Counted from the first letter of the stretch, positions 17,785 through 27,883 are shown. The stretch: 64,000 nt of DNA from Frankia sp. RB7 (GCA_030403585.1 JAUEPE010000012.1:1-64000); one strand, 5' to 3'. The notes: generated by a model from the sequence alone, not told the origin. Program-made: numbers and translations.

Positions 17785-18567
17785 ATGTCCTCCAAGCTGG
17801 CGATCAGCTACAGAAACGTCACCAAGAGCTTCGGCCCCCTCAGGGCCGTCGACGACGTCTCGCTCGACATCGCCGAGGGCGAGTTTCTTGCCATCGTGGG
17901 CGGCTCGGGCTCGGGCAAGACGACGCTGCTGCGGCTTGCCAACCGGTTGATCGAGGCCGATGGCGGCACCATCACGGTCGAGGGCGGTGATGTGCAAAAC
18001 GTCGATCCGGTCGCGCTACGGCGCCGGATCGGCTACGTCTTCCAGAGTGGCGGCCTGTTTCCGCACTTGAGCGTCGCCGACAATATCGGGATCACACCAA
18101 AACTACTCGGCCAGCCGACGACCGATATTGCCGCACGCGTCGACGAACTGATCGAGCTGGTGCGGCTCGACCGCGCCTCCCATCGCGACCGGCTGCCGGA
18201 GGCACTCTCGGGCGGGCAGCGCCAGCGGGTCGGCGTGGCGCGGGCGCTCGCAGCAAAGCCGCGCATCGTGCTGATGGACGAGCCGTTCGGCGCGCTCGAT
18301 CCCCTCACCCGTGATGCGCTCGGTGACGACTATCGTTCACTGCATCGCAGCCTCGGCCTGACGACGGTCATGATCACGCACGACATGACCGAAGCGATCC
18401 TACTCGCCGACCGCATCGCCGTCATGCGCAGCGGAAAACTGCTCGCGCAAGGCACGCCGTCGGAGCTCTCCACGAGCAGCGATGCCTATGTGCTGGAGCT
18501 GCTGCGCACGCCACGGCGCCAGGTCGAGCGGCTGAACGCGCTGCTGCCACAGAGCGGTGCGGCATGA
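17785..18567 (+). CDS. Osmoprotectant-type ABC transporter ATP-binding protein (ProV/OpuCA-like)
   Basis: From the ATG at 17785 this is a 260-residue ATPase with Walker A GGSGSGKTT, signature LSGGQRQR and Walker B RIVLMDEPFGALDPLTR. It fits the glycine betaine/carnitine/choline group. The C-terminal CBS domains of long OpuA/OpuCA proteins are absent. A longer frame from 17653 was rejected because it overlaps the divergent ATPase gene. It overlaps the next gene by 4 bp (ATGA), so the two products probably form one transporter. Confidence 0.9.
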   Translation: MSSKLAISYRNVTKSFGPLRAVDDVSLDIAEGEFLAIVGGSGSGKTTLLRLANRLIEADGGTITVEGGDVQNVDPVALRRRIGYVFQSGGLFPHLSVADNIGITPKLLGQPTTDIAARVDELIELVRLDRASHRDRLPEALSGGQRQRVGVARALAAKPRIVLMDEPFGALDPLTRDALGDDYRSLHRSLGLTTVMITHDMTEAILLADRIAVMRSGKLLAQGTPSELSTSSDAYVLELLRTPRRQVERLNALLPQSGAA

Positions 18568-20123
18568 GCCTCCTCGATGATCCGCGCTGGGGCGAGGCGC
18601 TGTCGCATTTGCCCGATTATCTCGGCAATCATGTGCGGGTGAGCCTCGCCGCGCTCGCGCTCGGCCTCGCCGTCAGCCTGCCGCTCGCAATCATCACACG
18701 CAACCGCCCGGCGCCGCGCGCCATCCTGCTCGCACTCGCCAGCATCGTGCAGACCGTGCCGGGACTGGCGCTGCTCGCGCTATTCTATCCGCTGCTGCTG
18801 CTCACGGCGTCCGTGACGTTGAAATGGTTCGGCGTCTCCTTCTCCGCATTCGGATTCTTGCCGGCGATGCTGGCGCTGGCGCTCTATTCGATGCTGCCGG
18901 TGCTCCGCAACGGCATCACCGGGCTGAACGGCATCGACCCTGCGCTGATCGAAGCCGCGAAAGGCGTCGGCATGACGGAGCGTCAATCGCTCATCATCGT
19001 CGAGCTGCCGCTGGCGCTGCCGGTGATGATGGCCGGCATCCGCACCGCCGCGGTTTGGGTGATCGGTACCGCGACGCTGTCGACGCCGATCGGTCAGACC
19101 AGCCTCGGCAATTACATCTTTGCGGGGCTGCAGACCCAGAATTGGGTGTTCGTGCTGTTCGGCTGCTTTGCCTCAGCCCTGCTCGCGCTTGCCGTCGATC
19201 AACTGCTTGGCCTGATCGAGAGCGGCCTGCGCCATCGCAGCCGCCTCCGCGCCGGGCTCGGCGCGATCGGGATCGCAGCGCTGGTTGCGGCCACGCTGGT
19301 GCCGACGATGGGACGTTCGTCGTCCGGCTATGTGGTCGGCGCAAAAACCTTCGCGGAGCAATATGTGCTCTCGGCCCTGCTGCGGGACCGCCTCCAGGCA
19401 GCCGGCCTCTCCGCCACGGCGCGGTCCGGTCTCGGCTCGAGCGTGATCTTCGAGGCGCTGAAGGCCGGCGACATCGATCTCTATATCGACTATTCCGGCA
19501 CACTCTGGGCCAACCAGTTGCACCGCACCGACATCAAGCCGCGCGCGGAGCTGGTGGCAGATTTGAAGACGGCGCTCGCCAAGGACAACATCACGCTGCT
19601 CGGCGAGCTCGGTTTCGAGAATGCCTATGCGCTGGTGCTGCCGAAAAAGCGCGCCGACGCCCTTGGCATCCGCACCATCGCCGATCTCGCCGCGCACGCA
19701 TCGACACTCTCGATTGCCGGCGACTACGAATTCTTCTCGCGGCCCGAATGGGCGGCGCTGCAAAAGGCCTACGGCCTTCAGTTCAACGCACAGCGCCAGA
19801 TGCAGCCGGACTTCATGTATGCGGCAGTCGCCAGTGGCGAGGTCGACGTGATCGCCGGCTATACCAGTGACGGGCTGATCGCGAAGTACGAGCTCGTGGC
19901 GCTCGACGATCCCAAACAAGCGATCCCGCCTTACGATGCCATCCTGCTGCTGGCGCCGAAGCGTGCCGGTGACGAGCGGCTCAAGGCGGCGCTGGGCCCG
20001 CTGCTCGGCAAGATCGACATCGCCACCATGCGTGAAGCCAATCTGCGCGCCAGCGGCAATGATGCCAATTCATCGCCGGATGCGGTGGCGAGGTGGCTGT
20101 GGCGGAAGGTCGGCGGGCGCTAG
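18564..20123 (+). CDS. Fused osmoprotectant ABC permease and substrate-binding protein (ProW-ProX fusion)
   Basis: This 519-residue protein has two parts. Residues about 1-240 form a multi-helix permease with the EAA loop GIDPALIEAAKGVGMTERQS and a conserved VQTVPGLALLALFYPL. Residues about 250-519 form an OpuAC-type binding domain that starts SSGYVVGAKTFAEQYVLSAL. This is the known fused layout of some compatible-solute ABC systems, where the binding domain is tethered to the membrane on the periplasmic side. The partner ATPase gene overlaps its start. The substrate is likely a quaternary amine, inferred from the family only. Confidence 0.9.
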   Translation: MSLLDDPRWGEALSHLPDYLGNHVRVSLAALALGLAVSLPLAIITRNRPAPRAILLALASIVQTVPGLALLALFYPLLLLTASVTLKWFGVSFSAFGFLPAMLALALYSMLPVLRNGITGLNGIDPALIEAAKGVGMTERQSLIIVELPLALPVMMAGIRTAAVWVIGTATLSTPIGQTSLGNYIFAGLQTQNWVFVLFGCFASALLALAVDQLLGLIESGLRHRSRLRAGLGAIGIAALVAATLVPTMGRSSSGYVVGAKTFAEQYVLSALLRDRLQAAGLSATARSGLGSSVIFEALKAGDIDLYIDYSGTLWANQLHRTDIKPRAELVADLKTALAKDNITLLGELGFENAYALVLPKKRADALGIRTIADLAAHASTLSIAGDYEFFSRPEWAALQKAYGLQFNAQRQMQPDFMYAAVASGEVDVIAGYTSDGLIAKYELVALDDPKQAIPPYDAILLLAPKRAGDERLKAALGPLLGKIDIATMREANLRASGNDANSSPDAVARWLWRKVGGR

Positions 20124-20154
20124 GCGATCCTCGCGCACCGCCAGTCTTGATGCC

Positions 20155-20541
20155 CTACATCACCGGCTTCTCGATCGCTCCGCCAGCGTCGACCCAATCC
20201 TTGAAGCCACCGACGTTGTAAACGTGGCTGTAGCCCATATCCCTGAGCAGCTTGCCGGCCAGGGCGGAACGACCGCCCGAGGCACAATACAGGATTACGG
20301 TCTTGTCCTTGGCGAAGGCCTTGTCGTGATAGGGCGATTCAGGATCGGCACGGAACTCCAGCATGCCGCGGGAGACATTCAGCGCACCATGGATCTTGCC
20401 GCTCTTCTCGATCTCCGGCGCATCGCGCACGTCGAGCACGAGCGCGTTGCCCTTTCCGATCATCTCCTTGGCCTGGGCCGGCGTGATCTTGGTCACGACG
20501 GCGTTGGCGGCCTCCAACATCTGCTTCACGGAAATGGACAA
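20155..20541 (-). CDS. Rhodanese-like domain protein
   Basis: This 128-residue single-domain rhodanese has the active-site loop CASGGRSA with catalytic Cys86, and the CH2-type features LVLDVRDAPEIEKSGKI and GGFKDW. Such proteins carry persulfide sulfur from thiosulfate or other donors. The protein is probably cytoplasmic, as no signal peptide is seen. It faces the plus-strand transporter operon tail-to-tail and lies downstream of the ABC-2 operon on the minus strand, with a strong hairpin between. Confidence 0.9.
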   Translation of the reverse strand: MSISVKQMLEAANAVVTKITPAQAKEMIGKGNALVLDVRDAPEIEKSGKIHGALNVSRGMLEFRADPESPYHDKAFAKDKTVILYCASGGRSALAGKLLRDMGYSHVYNVGGFKDWVDAGGAIEKPVM

Positions 20542-20645
20542 ATGAACTCTCCTGGGGTTCGCGGTTGATCGAGCGCTCCCCTTACAAGGCCTCGTCTGTC
20601 ATCGCGTCCCTCGATCGGAGGAGAGCGCGACGGTAGAGTGGAATT

Positions 20646-20684
20646 GAGGGGGTGGCCGCGATGGGGGGCTACGGCCACCCCCTC
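20646..20684 (-). terminator. Strong 13-bp-stem hairpin after the NEW3/ABC-2 operon
   Basis: Perfect arms GAGGGGGTGGCCG (20646-20658) and CGGCCACCCCCTC (20672-20684) flank a 13-base loop. It lies between the ABC-2 permease gene and the rhodanese gene, both on the minus strand. There is no clear run of T, so it may terminate weakly, or it may be a stabilising stem or a dispersed palindrome. Confidence 0.5.
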
Positions 20685-20725
20685 TCGCCCGTCTCTGGAG
20701 GAAGAGAGGGCAAACCGCAATCAGT

Positions 20726-21688
20726 TCACGCCCGCACCTCCTGCCGCTGGAACAGCACGTAGCCGAACGCGAACAGCACGATGGTGCCCGCAACCAGGCC
20801 AACGGTTTGCGGCCATGCGATCATGACGCTCTCGCCGAACGGAAGCGGCGCGCCCATGACGGCGCCGCGGAGCTGGTCGAGGAAGACCGGACCGAGCGTG
20901 CGCGTGGTCGGCGACAGTACGGCCAGCATCGCCTCGCCGAACAGGTCGTTGGGCGACAGCCGCAGCAGTTCCTGAGCCCAAACCGCGGTCGCAGGATCGT
21001 TCAGACCGAGCAGTGCGTAGCGCGGATCGGCCGGCGCGATCGCCTGCGCGATGGCTGGGGTCAGCATCGGCCAGAGCACGGTCAGGAACAGCCAGATGCC
21101 GAGCGAGACCAGCGCGGCGGTCGCAGGCGAGCGGAACACGATCGAGAGCAGTATCGCAAGCGACAGCCAGACGCCCGCATAGAAGATCGCTACGACCAGA
21201 AATACCAGCGAACGCGCGATCTCTTCCCCGCCCGGCGGCACGCCGAGGAAGATCAGGCCGAGGCCGATCACCAGGAGCCACAAGGCGGCGAGGCTGATGC
21301 CGATGGTGGCGAGTGCTGCAAGAAATTTCCCCATCAAGAGCGCATCGCGATAGATCGGCTGTGCCAGGATACGAGACAGCGTCCGCCGATTGTGCTCGCT
21401 GTTGACGGCGTCGAAGCCAAGGCCGATTGCCATCAGCGGAATGAGGAATCCGAGGATCGCGACAAAGGACGGCAGCGGCGCCTGGTCGATGGTGAAGAGG
21501 CGCAGGAGCAGAAACGGATCTTCGGCGGTGTTCTGCCGCAGGCTGTTGATCGCCTCGTAGAGCGCGGCGAGCGCGGTGAACACAATCAGAAGTTCCAGCA
21601 TCAGCATGCGGACGCTGGAAATGTGATCCGCGAGCTCCTTGACGAAGACCGTGGACAGACCCTGGAACGGTGACCCCTCACGCCGCAT
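20726..21688 (-). CDS. ABC-2 type exporter permease
   Basis: From the ATG at 21688 this is a 320-residue membrane protein with six or so helices and the pattern of ABC-2/NosY-like permeases (for example [20 protein letters not shown]). It starts 11 bp inside the end of the ATPase gene, so the two are translationally linked. With the ATPase and a NEW3-domain secreted protein it forms an operon resembling COG1470/COG1131/COG1277 export sets. The exported substrate is unknown. Confidence 0.87.
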   Translation of the reverse strand: MRREGSPFQGLSTVFVKELADHISSVRMLMLELLIVFTALAALYEAINSLRQNTAEDPFLLLRLFTIDQAPLPSFVAILGFLIPLMAIGLGFDAVNSEHNRRTLSRILAQPIYRDALLMGKFLAALATIGISLAALWLLVIGLGLIFLGVPPGGEEIARSLVFLVVAIFYAGVWLSLAILLSIVFRSPATAALVSLGIWLFLTVLWPMLTPAIAQAIAPADPRYALLGLNDPATAVWAQELLRLSPNDLFGEAMLAVLSPTTRTLGPVFLDQLRGAVMGAPLPFGESVMIAWPQTVGLVAGTIVLFAFGYVLFQRQEVRA

Positions 21689-22676
21689 GACGAACGTCTC
21701 CCGTGGGCTGGGCCTGGAAATACCGCGCATAGATCGCCTCCAGGCTCGGCTCGTCGACCGACAATTTTCGCAGCGAACCATCGACCGCGACGACGGCGCG
21801 CGCCGCATCCGGCCGCACGTCGCGTTCCGCGGTCATGCGGAAGCGATCGGCGGCAAGCGTCTCGACCTGGGTCACGCCCGGGATCATCGCGAGCCGTCGC
21901 GCGATGCCGGGCCCCTCTGCCTCGACTTCCACGGCGAAGCCCGCGCCGAGCACCTTGACCGCCAGCTCCGGCACCGCACCCATCAGCACGATGCGACCGG
22001 CCTGGAACAGCGCAACGCGATCGCAAATGCGCTGAACCTGGTCGAGCATGTGCGAGGACAGCAGCACCGTAACGCCTTCGGCTTTCAGCTCCCCGATCAA
22101 TGCGAGGAATTCCTGCGTCGCCTGTGGATCGAGCCCGGAGGTCGGCTCATCGAGGATCGCGATCTCGGCGCGTTTGACGATGATCTCGGCAAGACCCAGC
22201 CGTTGGCGCATGCCGCGAGAGAACGTGGCGACGCGGCGCGAAGCGACGTCGGCCAGTCCGACCCGCACCAGGGCCGCCTCGATCCGCCGCGCGCGCTCGG
22301 CGCGCGCCAGACCCATCAGCTTGGCGGTATAGGCCAGGTTTTCAGTCGCGGTGAGCTGATCGTAGAAGCCGACGGCATCCGGCAAATAGCCGACGCGCCG
22401 CTTGACCTTCAGCGGCTCGCGCGCCGGGTTGAAGCCAAGCACGCTGACTTCGCCGGACGAGATCTCGGTCAAGCCGAGCATCATCAGGATGGTCGTGGTC
22501 TTGCCGGCACCGTTCGGGCCGAGCAGGCCGAACACTTCACCACGCCCAATGTCGAAGTCGATGGCGTTCACGACCTCGATCTTGCCGTAGCGCCTCGTCA
22601 GCCCGCGCGCGGTGATGACGGGGTCCGAGGCGGTCCTTGAGGCGTTCCTTGGGGTTTCGTTCTGTTGATCGTTCAT
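21678..22676 (-). CDS. ABC-2 type exporter ATP-binding protein
   Basis: This 332-residue ATPase has Walker [10 protein letters not shown], signature [10 protein letters not shown] and Walker [17 protein letters not shown], the usual CcmA/NatA exporter pattern, followed by a C-terminal DUF4162-like domain. The ATG at 22676 overlaps the stop of the NEW3 gene by 4 bp (ATGA). The longer upstream frame lacks support. It should energise the permease encoded downstream. Confidence 0.92.
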   Translation of the reverse strand: MNDQQNETPRNASRTASDPVITARGLTRRYGKIEVVNAIDFDIGRGEVFGLLGPNGAGKTTTILMMLGLTEISSGEVSVLGFNPAREPLKVKRRVGYLPDAVGFYDQLTATENLAYTAKLMGLARAERARRIEAALVRVGLADVASRRVATFSRGMRQRLGLAEIIVKRAEIAILDEPTSGLDPQATQEFLALIGELKAEGVTVLLSSHMLDQVQRICDRVALFQAGRIVLMGAVPELAVKVLGAGFAVEVEAEGPGIARRLAMIPGVTQVETLAADRFRMTAERDVRPDAARAVVAVDGSLRKLSVDEPSLEAIYARYFQAQPTGDVRHAA

Positions 22677-23839
22677 CGCCGTCCAAACCTCGCAACTGCG
22701 CCCAGCATCAACAGCAGCGCGACCCCGATGACGCCCGCGCCGGCCATGCCCCATGCCGTCGAGGTGCCGACGGTGACGCGGAACTGGCTGGAAGCGCTCT
22801 CGCCGCGCGAGGTGGCGCGGAGCGTGGCCTGGTAGTCACCCGCCAGCGACTTGTCGCTCGGCGTCACCAGTGCCTGGACCTCGCTGTCCTTGCCGGGCAC
22901 GAGGCGCTCGATCGTCGCCGGCTCGAACGTCACCTTCCATCCGCTCGGCGCGTTCCCCGCGAGCGCGATGTTCTCGGCCGGCGCCGTACCGGTGTTTGTC
23001 ACGACGATCGGGATCGAGCTCTGCCGTCCGGCGACCGCACGCGCGCTCAACAGACCATCGCGGCCGGATATCTGGAGCTGCGGCTCGCCGACCACGTCGA
23101 GCACAAGCTCGGTCGACGCCGAAGCGTCCTCCGCCTTGACGGTGACCTTGACCGGGAAACGACCGGCGTCGATCGTGCTGGGAGGACGTACCTTCAGCTT
23201 GACGTCCTTGGACTGGCCGGCGTCGATCGGGATCGAGGACAGTTCCTGCGTGCCATAGGCTTCGGTGAACGAGGTCTCGAAATTGGCCGGCGCTTCTGCA
23301 CCGAAGCTTGCGACGAGGTTGCGGCCCGAATCGTTCTTGATCGAGAGTGTATAGTCGAAGTTGGATTTCGGACTGCCGCGCAGCGACGGCAGGCTGGACT
23401 TCACGCTGAGCTTGGCGGGAAGCTCCTTGGCAAGCGACACCGCAATTGGCAGCTCCGCATTGGTGCCCTGCCCTTCGGCCTTGACCGTTAGCGTGTGTGC
23501 GCTGAGATCGTTGCCGGCGGGAACGTCGAGCCTGAGCTGCAATGCGACGCTGCCATCGGGCGTCGGCATCGCCGCGCCGACCGGCTGTCCGCCGCCGAGC
23601 AGCGTCGCGGTCCAGCCACTGGGAACGCCTGCGACCGAGAGCTGATAGCGCTCCGGTGACAGGCCGTAATCCTGCAAGCGCAGCGCAACGTTGGTCGTGG
23701 TGCCGGGCCGCACCGTGATCGCCGGATAGTCGGTCATCAGATACAGACCCTTGATCTCATGCGACGGTTCGGCGGCATCGACGACGGGACTGACCAGCGT
23801 CAGGGCAAATGCAAAACGCGCAACATCAAGCGCTCGCAT
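22673..23839 (-). CDS. NEW3-domain secreted or membrane-anchored protein
   Basis: This 388-residue protein starts at the ATG at 23839 with AGGAG upstream. A signal peptide (to about residue 22, VVDAAEP) is followed by repeated beta-sandwich NEW3-like segments ([21 protein letters not shown], then FTPSG-type repeats near residues 60, 180 and 280). A C-terminal transmembrane helix (about residues 363-380, [18 protein letters not shown]) and a short basic tail follow. This matches COG1470-type proteins found beside ABC-2 exporters. It may sit on the periplasmic face as an accessory; the role is not known. Confidence 0.85.
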   Translation of the reverse strand: MRALDVARFAFALTLVSPVVDAAEPSHEIKGLYLMTDYPAITVRPGTTTNVALRLQDYGLSPERYQLSVAGVPSGWTATLLGGGQPVGAAMPTPDGSVALQLRLDVPAGNDLSAHTLTVKAEGQGTNAELPIAVSLAKELPAKLSVKSSLPSLRGSPKSNFDYTLSIKNDSGRNLVASFGAEAPANFETSFTEAYGTQELSSIPIDAGQSKDVKLKVRPPSTIDAGRFPVKVTVKAEDASASTELVLDVVGEPQLQISGRDGLLSARAVAGRQSSIPIVVTNTGTAPAENIALAGNAPSGWKVTFEPATIERLVPGKDSEVQALVTPSDKSLAGDYQATLRATSRGESASSQFRVTVGTSTAWGMAGAGVIGVALLLMLGAVARFGRR

Positions 23840-24133
23840 GGACGATACTCCTGCAAGGAAGGGTGGACCAGAGATCGGCATCGTGCCGCCGAAGAGACAG
23901 TCAAGGCAGTGACGGCGACGTGTCGAATGATGGAAATAATCGTGACGAAGTTTGGGTGGTGAAGTGCCGTACCAATTACAAGTCGGTGATAGCGGGCGTT
24001 TTCGGTTCAGACTTTAGTTTTAAATCCGCGCGCATCGCGGAAGATTAAAATGCCGTAATGTGATCTATGGCGCGCAGCAGGCAACGCGATCGGCAGCGGC
24101 GATGTCATCGCTTGAGGTCCGCGCGACCCGGCG

Positions 24134-25846
24134 TTACAGCCCTCGGATCATTCCCGCATTGATCAGCAGCCGGTTCAACCGCCGCGCCTCGGCGCCGTCC
24201 TTGCATCCGTAGAAGATGCCCTTGCAGCGGAGCATGATCTCCTTCTGCTCGGCGAAGGACGGATCGAGCGGAATGCCCGCGGCTTCCTGGATCACCAGCG
24301 GCAGATAGGGACCGTCGACCGTGTCCATCACCGCGTCGCTTTTCACCGGCTCGAAATTGACGGCGTCGATCGCGTAATAGGTCGCATAGAGGCGCGGATC
24401 GTAGGCGTCGAGCTTCTTGCCGATCGCGCCTTCGTCGAGCCCGGGTTCGAGCAGATTGGGCGCGAACTCGGGCTGGTGATCGCCATAGCGCACGATCAGG
24501 AAAGGCTCCCCCGGAAAAGTCTTCTTCAAGTCGGCGATGAAAGCCTTGTACTGCTCGGCGCTCATCACCTGCCGGCGCAGATATTCGTCGATGGAAGGCG
24601 CGTTGCCCGGCGCGCGCCAGTTCGGCACCAGATCAGGGCGGAAGCGCGTCTCCCAGGGGAAATGATTGGCGCCGAGATAGATGAAGCTGAACAGCGGCTT
24701 GTTCGGCGTCCGCTCGCCCATCAGCCGCAGGGCCTTGTCGTAGAAGAAGCTGTCGGGCTCAACGTCCTTCGCGCCGAGATCCCTGGAGTCGAAGAAGCGC
24801 TCGATGCCGGTCGTCATCTGAAAGCTGCGCGCGCCCATGAAGCCGCCATAGGCGGGATAGAGCGACATGGTGTCGTAGCCGCAGCGGCGCAGCGCCAGCG
24901 GCAGGCCGCGTTCGACTCGTCCCGACGCAATGCGCGTCACGAAATAGGCAAAGCGGCCGAACGAGCGCGAGGAGAGACCCGCCAGTACGTTGTATTCGGT
25001 GAACCAGCTCGGCCCGCCATTGCTCTCGGCCAGGAATGTGCGCTGCTTGCCGTCCCAGGACTTGAAGTGGCTGCCGTAACCCTGCGGCACCTTGATGCCC
25101 TGCGCGGCGCGGATGTCAAAGCTCGATTCATCATGGATCATGATGATATTCGGCCGGCGGCCGGCCGGATGGCAGGCATCGACCAGCGGCATGTTGAGCC
25201 GCTCGTTCGTCGAGGCGGCCGACTCCATGAAGCCGTACTGCGCGAAGTCGGAAACCGCACTGACGCCGGAGCGGAAGAATTTTGAGAGATAGCCGTCGTC
25301 GTAATAGCCGCGCCAGGCTTCGTCCGGATGATAGACGGAATAACCGACCAATCCCGCGAGACAGGCGAGCATCGCGGCGAGTGCCGGCAGGCGGCGGATG
25401 CGGAACGGATCGAGCCACCACAGCGCGTACATCAGCGGCAGCGTGACGAGGCCTGTCCCGATCACCGACCAGCGCAAATTCGGGAAGATCGTGAACAGGA
25501 ACGCGACCGTGTCGCGGTCGATCATCATCAGATCGATGAAGTTGACCGTCATCTGCACGACGTCGTGCTTGAGCCGCGACAGCAGCACCAGCACCACGAC
25601 CATGGTCAGCGACAACGCGCCCGACAGTGCCGGCCGGCGCAGCAGCGTGATCCAGAAGAAGTTGAGGATACCCCAGGCGAACAGGAAGGACAGGCGCGAG
25701 CCGAAATCGGTCTCGGTTTCGTACATCAGCGCAAGCGCTGCGAAATGCGGCGCGGCAACCGCAAGCAGCCGCCAGATACCGAGCGCTGCGACGCTCGCCA
25801 GGACGGCGGTGGTGGCGGAAGGACCTGAATTGGGCGCGGACGCCAT
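24134..25846 (-). CDS. LtaS/OpgB-like membrane sulfatase-fold phosphotransferase or hydrolase
   Basis: From the ATG at 25846 this is a 570-residue protein. The N-terminal 180 residues hold about five hydrophobic helices. The rest is a periplasmic alkaline phosphatase/sulfatase domain: metal-site motifs IIMIHDESSFDI and RYGDHQPEF, and ESNGGPSWFTEYNVLAG around the likely nucleophile (Thr or Ser, not certain). Relatives transfer phosphoglycerol or phosphoethanolamine to glycans or lipids. In this Gram-negative host a role in periplasmic glucan or envelope modification is an inference. The open frame upstream of 25846 has no signal-like start. Confidence 0.85.
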   Translation of the reverse strand: MASAPNSGPSATTAVLASVAALGIWRLLAVAAPHFAALALMYETETDFGSRLSFLFAWGILNFFWITLLRRPALSGALSLTMVVVLVLLSRLKHDVVQMTVNFIDLMMIDRDTVAFLFTIFPNLRWSVIGTGLVTLPLMYALWWLDPFRIRRLPALAAMLACLAGLVGYSVYHPDEAWRGYYDDGYLSKFFRSGVSAVSDFAQYGFMESAASTNERLNMPLVDACHPAGRRPNIIMIHDESSFDIRAAQGIKVPQGYGSHFKSWDGKQRTFLAESNGGPSWFTEYNVLAGLSSRSFGRFAYFVTRIASGRVERGLPLALRRCGYDTMSLYPAYGGFMGARSFQMTTGIERFFDSRDLGAKDVEPDSFFYDKALRLMGERTPNKPLFSFIYLGANHFPWETRFRPDLVPNWRAPGNAPSIDEYLRRQVMSAEQYKAFIADLKKTFPGEPFLIVRYGDHQPEFAPNLLEPGLDEGAIGKKLDAYDPRLYATYYAIDAVNFEPVKSDAVMDTVDGPYLPLVIQEAAGIPLDPSFAEQKEIMLRCKGIFYGCKDGAEARRLNRLLINAGMIRGL

Positions 25847-26052
25847 TGACGACACGCAACTTCTGGTCCGGCGCGGTGATGCCTGCGGCGCTCGGCGCAG
25901 CCGGAAAGCCTGCACCGTGTCATAAAACTGTAATTGAACGGTCACGGACAAGCAACGCGCGCGGCGATCCGACCTTCGCTTAATGTTAGCGGGAGGCGAA
26001 AGGCCGCAGGCCCACTCCATCCCTCACATTGAGGGGCGAGAGCCCCTACCGG

Positions 26053-27030
26053 CTACTCGATCACCTCGTCGACCCGGGCGAGCAGGTTCGGCGGAATCGT
26101 CATGCCGAGCGATCTGGCGGTCTTCAGATTGACGATCGTCTCGATCTTGGTCGAACGCTGAATGGGAATATCGGCCAGCCTGGCTCCCTTCATGATGCGC
26201 GCCGCGTAGCCGCCGACGAGACGCGAGGCGTCGTGCGCACTGGCCCCATAGCTCACGAGGCCGCCCAAATCGACGAACTCGCGCTGGAAGTACAGCGTCG
26301 GCACCCGCTGCTTCGCGGAGGCCTCGATGATCTGGACGCGATTGATGATGAAGACCGGATCGACCGTCACGAACAGCGCCTCGACGCGAGCCTGCGCGAT
26401 CTCGGCAAAGGCCTTGTCGATATCGTCCCTTTGACTGGCTTTGAGCACGAGCAGGGTCTTTCCGATGGCTTTCGCCGCCTCGCTAGCGCTTTCGAGCTGG
26501 GACGCCGCAGTCGGACGATTTGGATTCAGCAAGACGCCGATCGTCGTCGCGGCCGGGACCAATTCGCTGATCAGCTCGAGATTCTTGGCCCCAAGCTCGC
26601 CGGCAAGCCAGGTTACGCCGGTGACGTTGCCGCCGGGCCGGTTCAGGCTTTCGACCAGACCCGTGGACACGGGATCGTCTCCCGTGAGGAACACGACCGG
26701 AATGGCGGACGTCGCCCGCTTGGCCGCAAGCGCAGCCACATTGCCCCCCATCGTGACGATCACGCTGACCTGCTTCTGGACCAGTTCGGCCGCGAGTTCG
26801 GGCAGCCGATTGAACTGCCCCTGAGCCCAACGGTATTCGATGGCGACGTTGCTGCCCTCAACCAGTCCGGCGGCCCTGAGACCCTCCAGAAAGCCGGTCA
26901 CCACCGTGACAAAGGTCTCCGGCGAACCACTCGCCAAGAAGCCGATGGTCGGCCGCGCGGCCTGCGCAAGCGCCCGGGTCGTCCAAATCGGCACGGAGCC
27001 GGCCGCGAGCAGAAAAGCGCGTCGATCCAT
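26053..27030 (-). CDS. TrpX-type ABC transporter substrate-binding protein (orphan)
   Basis: This 325-residue protein has a short signal peptide with an Arg-rich start (MDRRAFLLAAGSVPIW, possibly a Tat-type signal) and the ABC_sub_bind pattern ARPTIGFLASGSPETFVTVV, then FLEGLRAAGLVEGSNVAIEY. The family is two-lobed, and some members bind aromatic amino acids. No permease or ATPase gene adjoins it, so it is an orphan here. It is convergent with nothing nearby and 117 bp from the TetR gene. Confidence 0.88.
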   Translation of the reverse strand: MDRRAFLLAAGSVPIWTTRALAQAARPTIGFLASGSPETFVTVVTGFLEGLRAAGLVEGSNVAIEYRWAQGQFNRLPELAAELVQKQVSVIVTMGGNVAALAAKRATSAIPVVFLTGDDPVSTGLVESLNRPGGNVTGVTWLAGELGAKNLELISELVPAATTIGVLLNPNRPTAASQLESASEAAKAIGKTLLVLKASQRDDIDKAFAEIAQARVEALFVTVDPVFIINRVQIIEASAKQRVPTLYFQREFVDLGGLVSYGASAHDASRLVGGYAARIMKGARLADIPIQRSTKIETIVNLKTARSLGMTIPPNLLARVDEVIE

Positions 27031-27146
27031 TTTTCGCCGTACGTATCAAAAAAATCGAACTGAAAGAATATGAGCCCGAGTGTATGCGGCGCGGCGTCAC
27101 CCGCCAATGCCAATCGGAACAAGATTTCGGACCGGCCAAGCCTAGC

Positions 27147-27812
27147 CTAATGCTTCGCGATCCCCGCGATGAACAGATCGATCACCCCCTCCGCCATCCG
27201 CTCGATTTCGTCCTCCGCCAAGCCCCAGCGCGGACAATGGCCGTCGAGGTTCATCCGGGCAAAACCGTAGATCAGGGCGCGGGCGGCAATCAGGATGCGT
27301 TTGAGATCCGTCGATCGCAGCAGGCCCTGCTCGGCGGCCTCGGCCAGCATCCGCTCGGTAAGCGCGACCAGCTCGGCATTGTCGCGCGTCAGCTCAGCCG
27401 AGCTGCCGTGTGCGAAATAGCGGCCCGTGGAGATGATCTCGAAATGGGCGGGGTTGCGTATCGCCCAGCGCACATAAGCGATGCCGAAGGCACGGAAGCG
27501 TGCCAGCGGATCGGCCGACGGCGCTTCCGCCAGTGCGGCCTCGATCTCGGCGCGAAAGCGCCGCTGCGCCTCCTCCGCCACCGCCGCCATCAACGCGTCG
27601 CGGTTGGGAAAGTGCCGGAACGGCGCCCCCGGCGACACCGCGGCCCGGCGCGCGGCCTCGCGCACGGAGACCTCGGCGCCCTCCGCCGCCAGTTGCAGCG
27701 CAGCATCAATCAGCACGCGGCGGAGGTCGCCGTGATGGTAGGGCCGGGCTTCGGATGTCTGGCGACGGGCGCGAGGTTTTGAGGTCTGAGGTTTGGTCTG
27801 ACGGGCGGGCAT
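27147..27812 (-). CDS. TetR-family transcriptional regulator
   Basis: From the ATG at 27812 this is a 221-residue regulator with an N-terminal helix-turn-helix (EVSVREAARRAAVSPGAPFR, then HFPNRDALMAAVAEEA) and a helical ligand-binding C-terminus. The first 35 residues are basic and disordered (ARQTKPQTSKPRARRQTSEA). It is divergent from a membrane-protein gene, and the shared intergenic region has two matching 19-bp dyads, so it most likely represses both genes. The inducer is unknown. Confidence 0.92.
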   Translation of the reverse strand: MPARQTKPQTSKPRARRQTSEARPYHHGDLRRVLIDAALQLAAEGAEVSVREAARRAAVSPGAPFRHFPNRDALMAAVAEEAQRRFRAEIEAALAEAPSADPLARFRAFGIAYVRWAIRNPAHFEIISTGRYFAHGSSAELTRDNAELVALTERMLAEAAEQGLLRSTDLKRILIAARALIYGFARMNLDGHCPRWGLAEDEIERMAEGVIDLFIAGIAKH

Positions 27813-27840
27813 GGCGCCTTCTAGCATCACCCGAACGTGA

Positions 27841-27859
27841 ATGTAAGCATCGATTACAT
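27841..27859. promoter_or_regulatory. TetR operator dyad 1
   Basis: ATGTAAGCATCGATTACAT is a 19-bp near-palindrome: 8-bp arms around a 3-bp spacer, with one mismatch. It lies beside the TetR start. Its twin lies 43 bp downstream (centre to centre), at 27884-27902. A pair of identical-type dyads between a TetR gene and its divergent target is a standard sign of autoregulation. The binding is inferred. Confidence 0.72.
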
Positions 27860-27883
27860 CGTTGACGGCCGCGTCGCCTCGAA

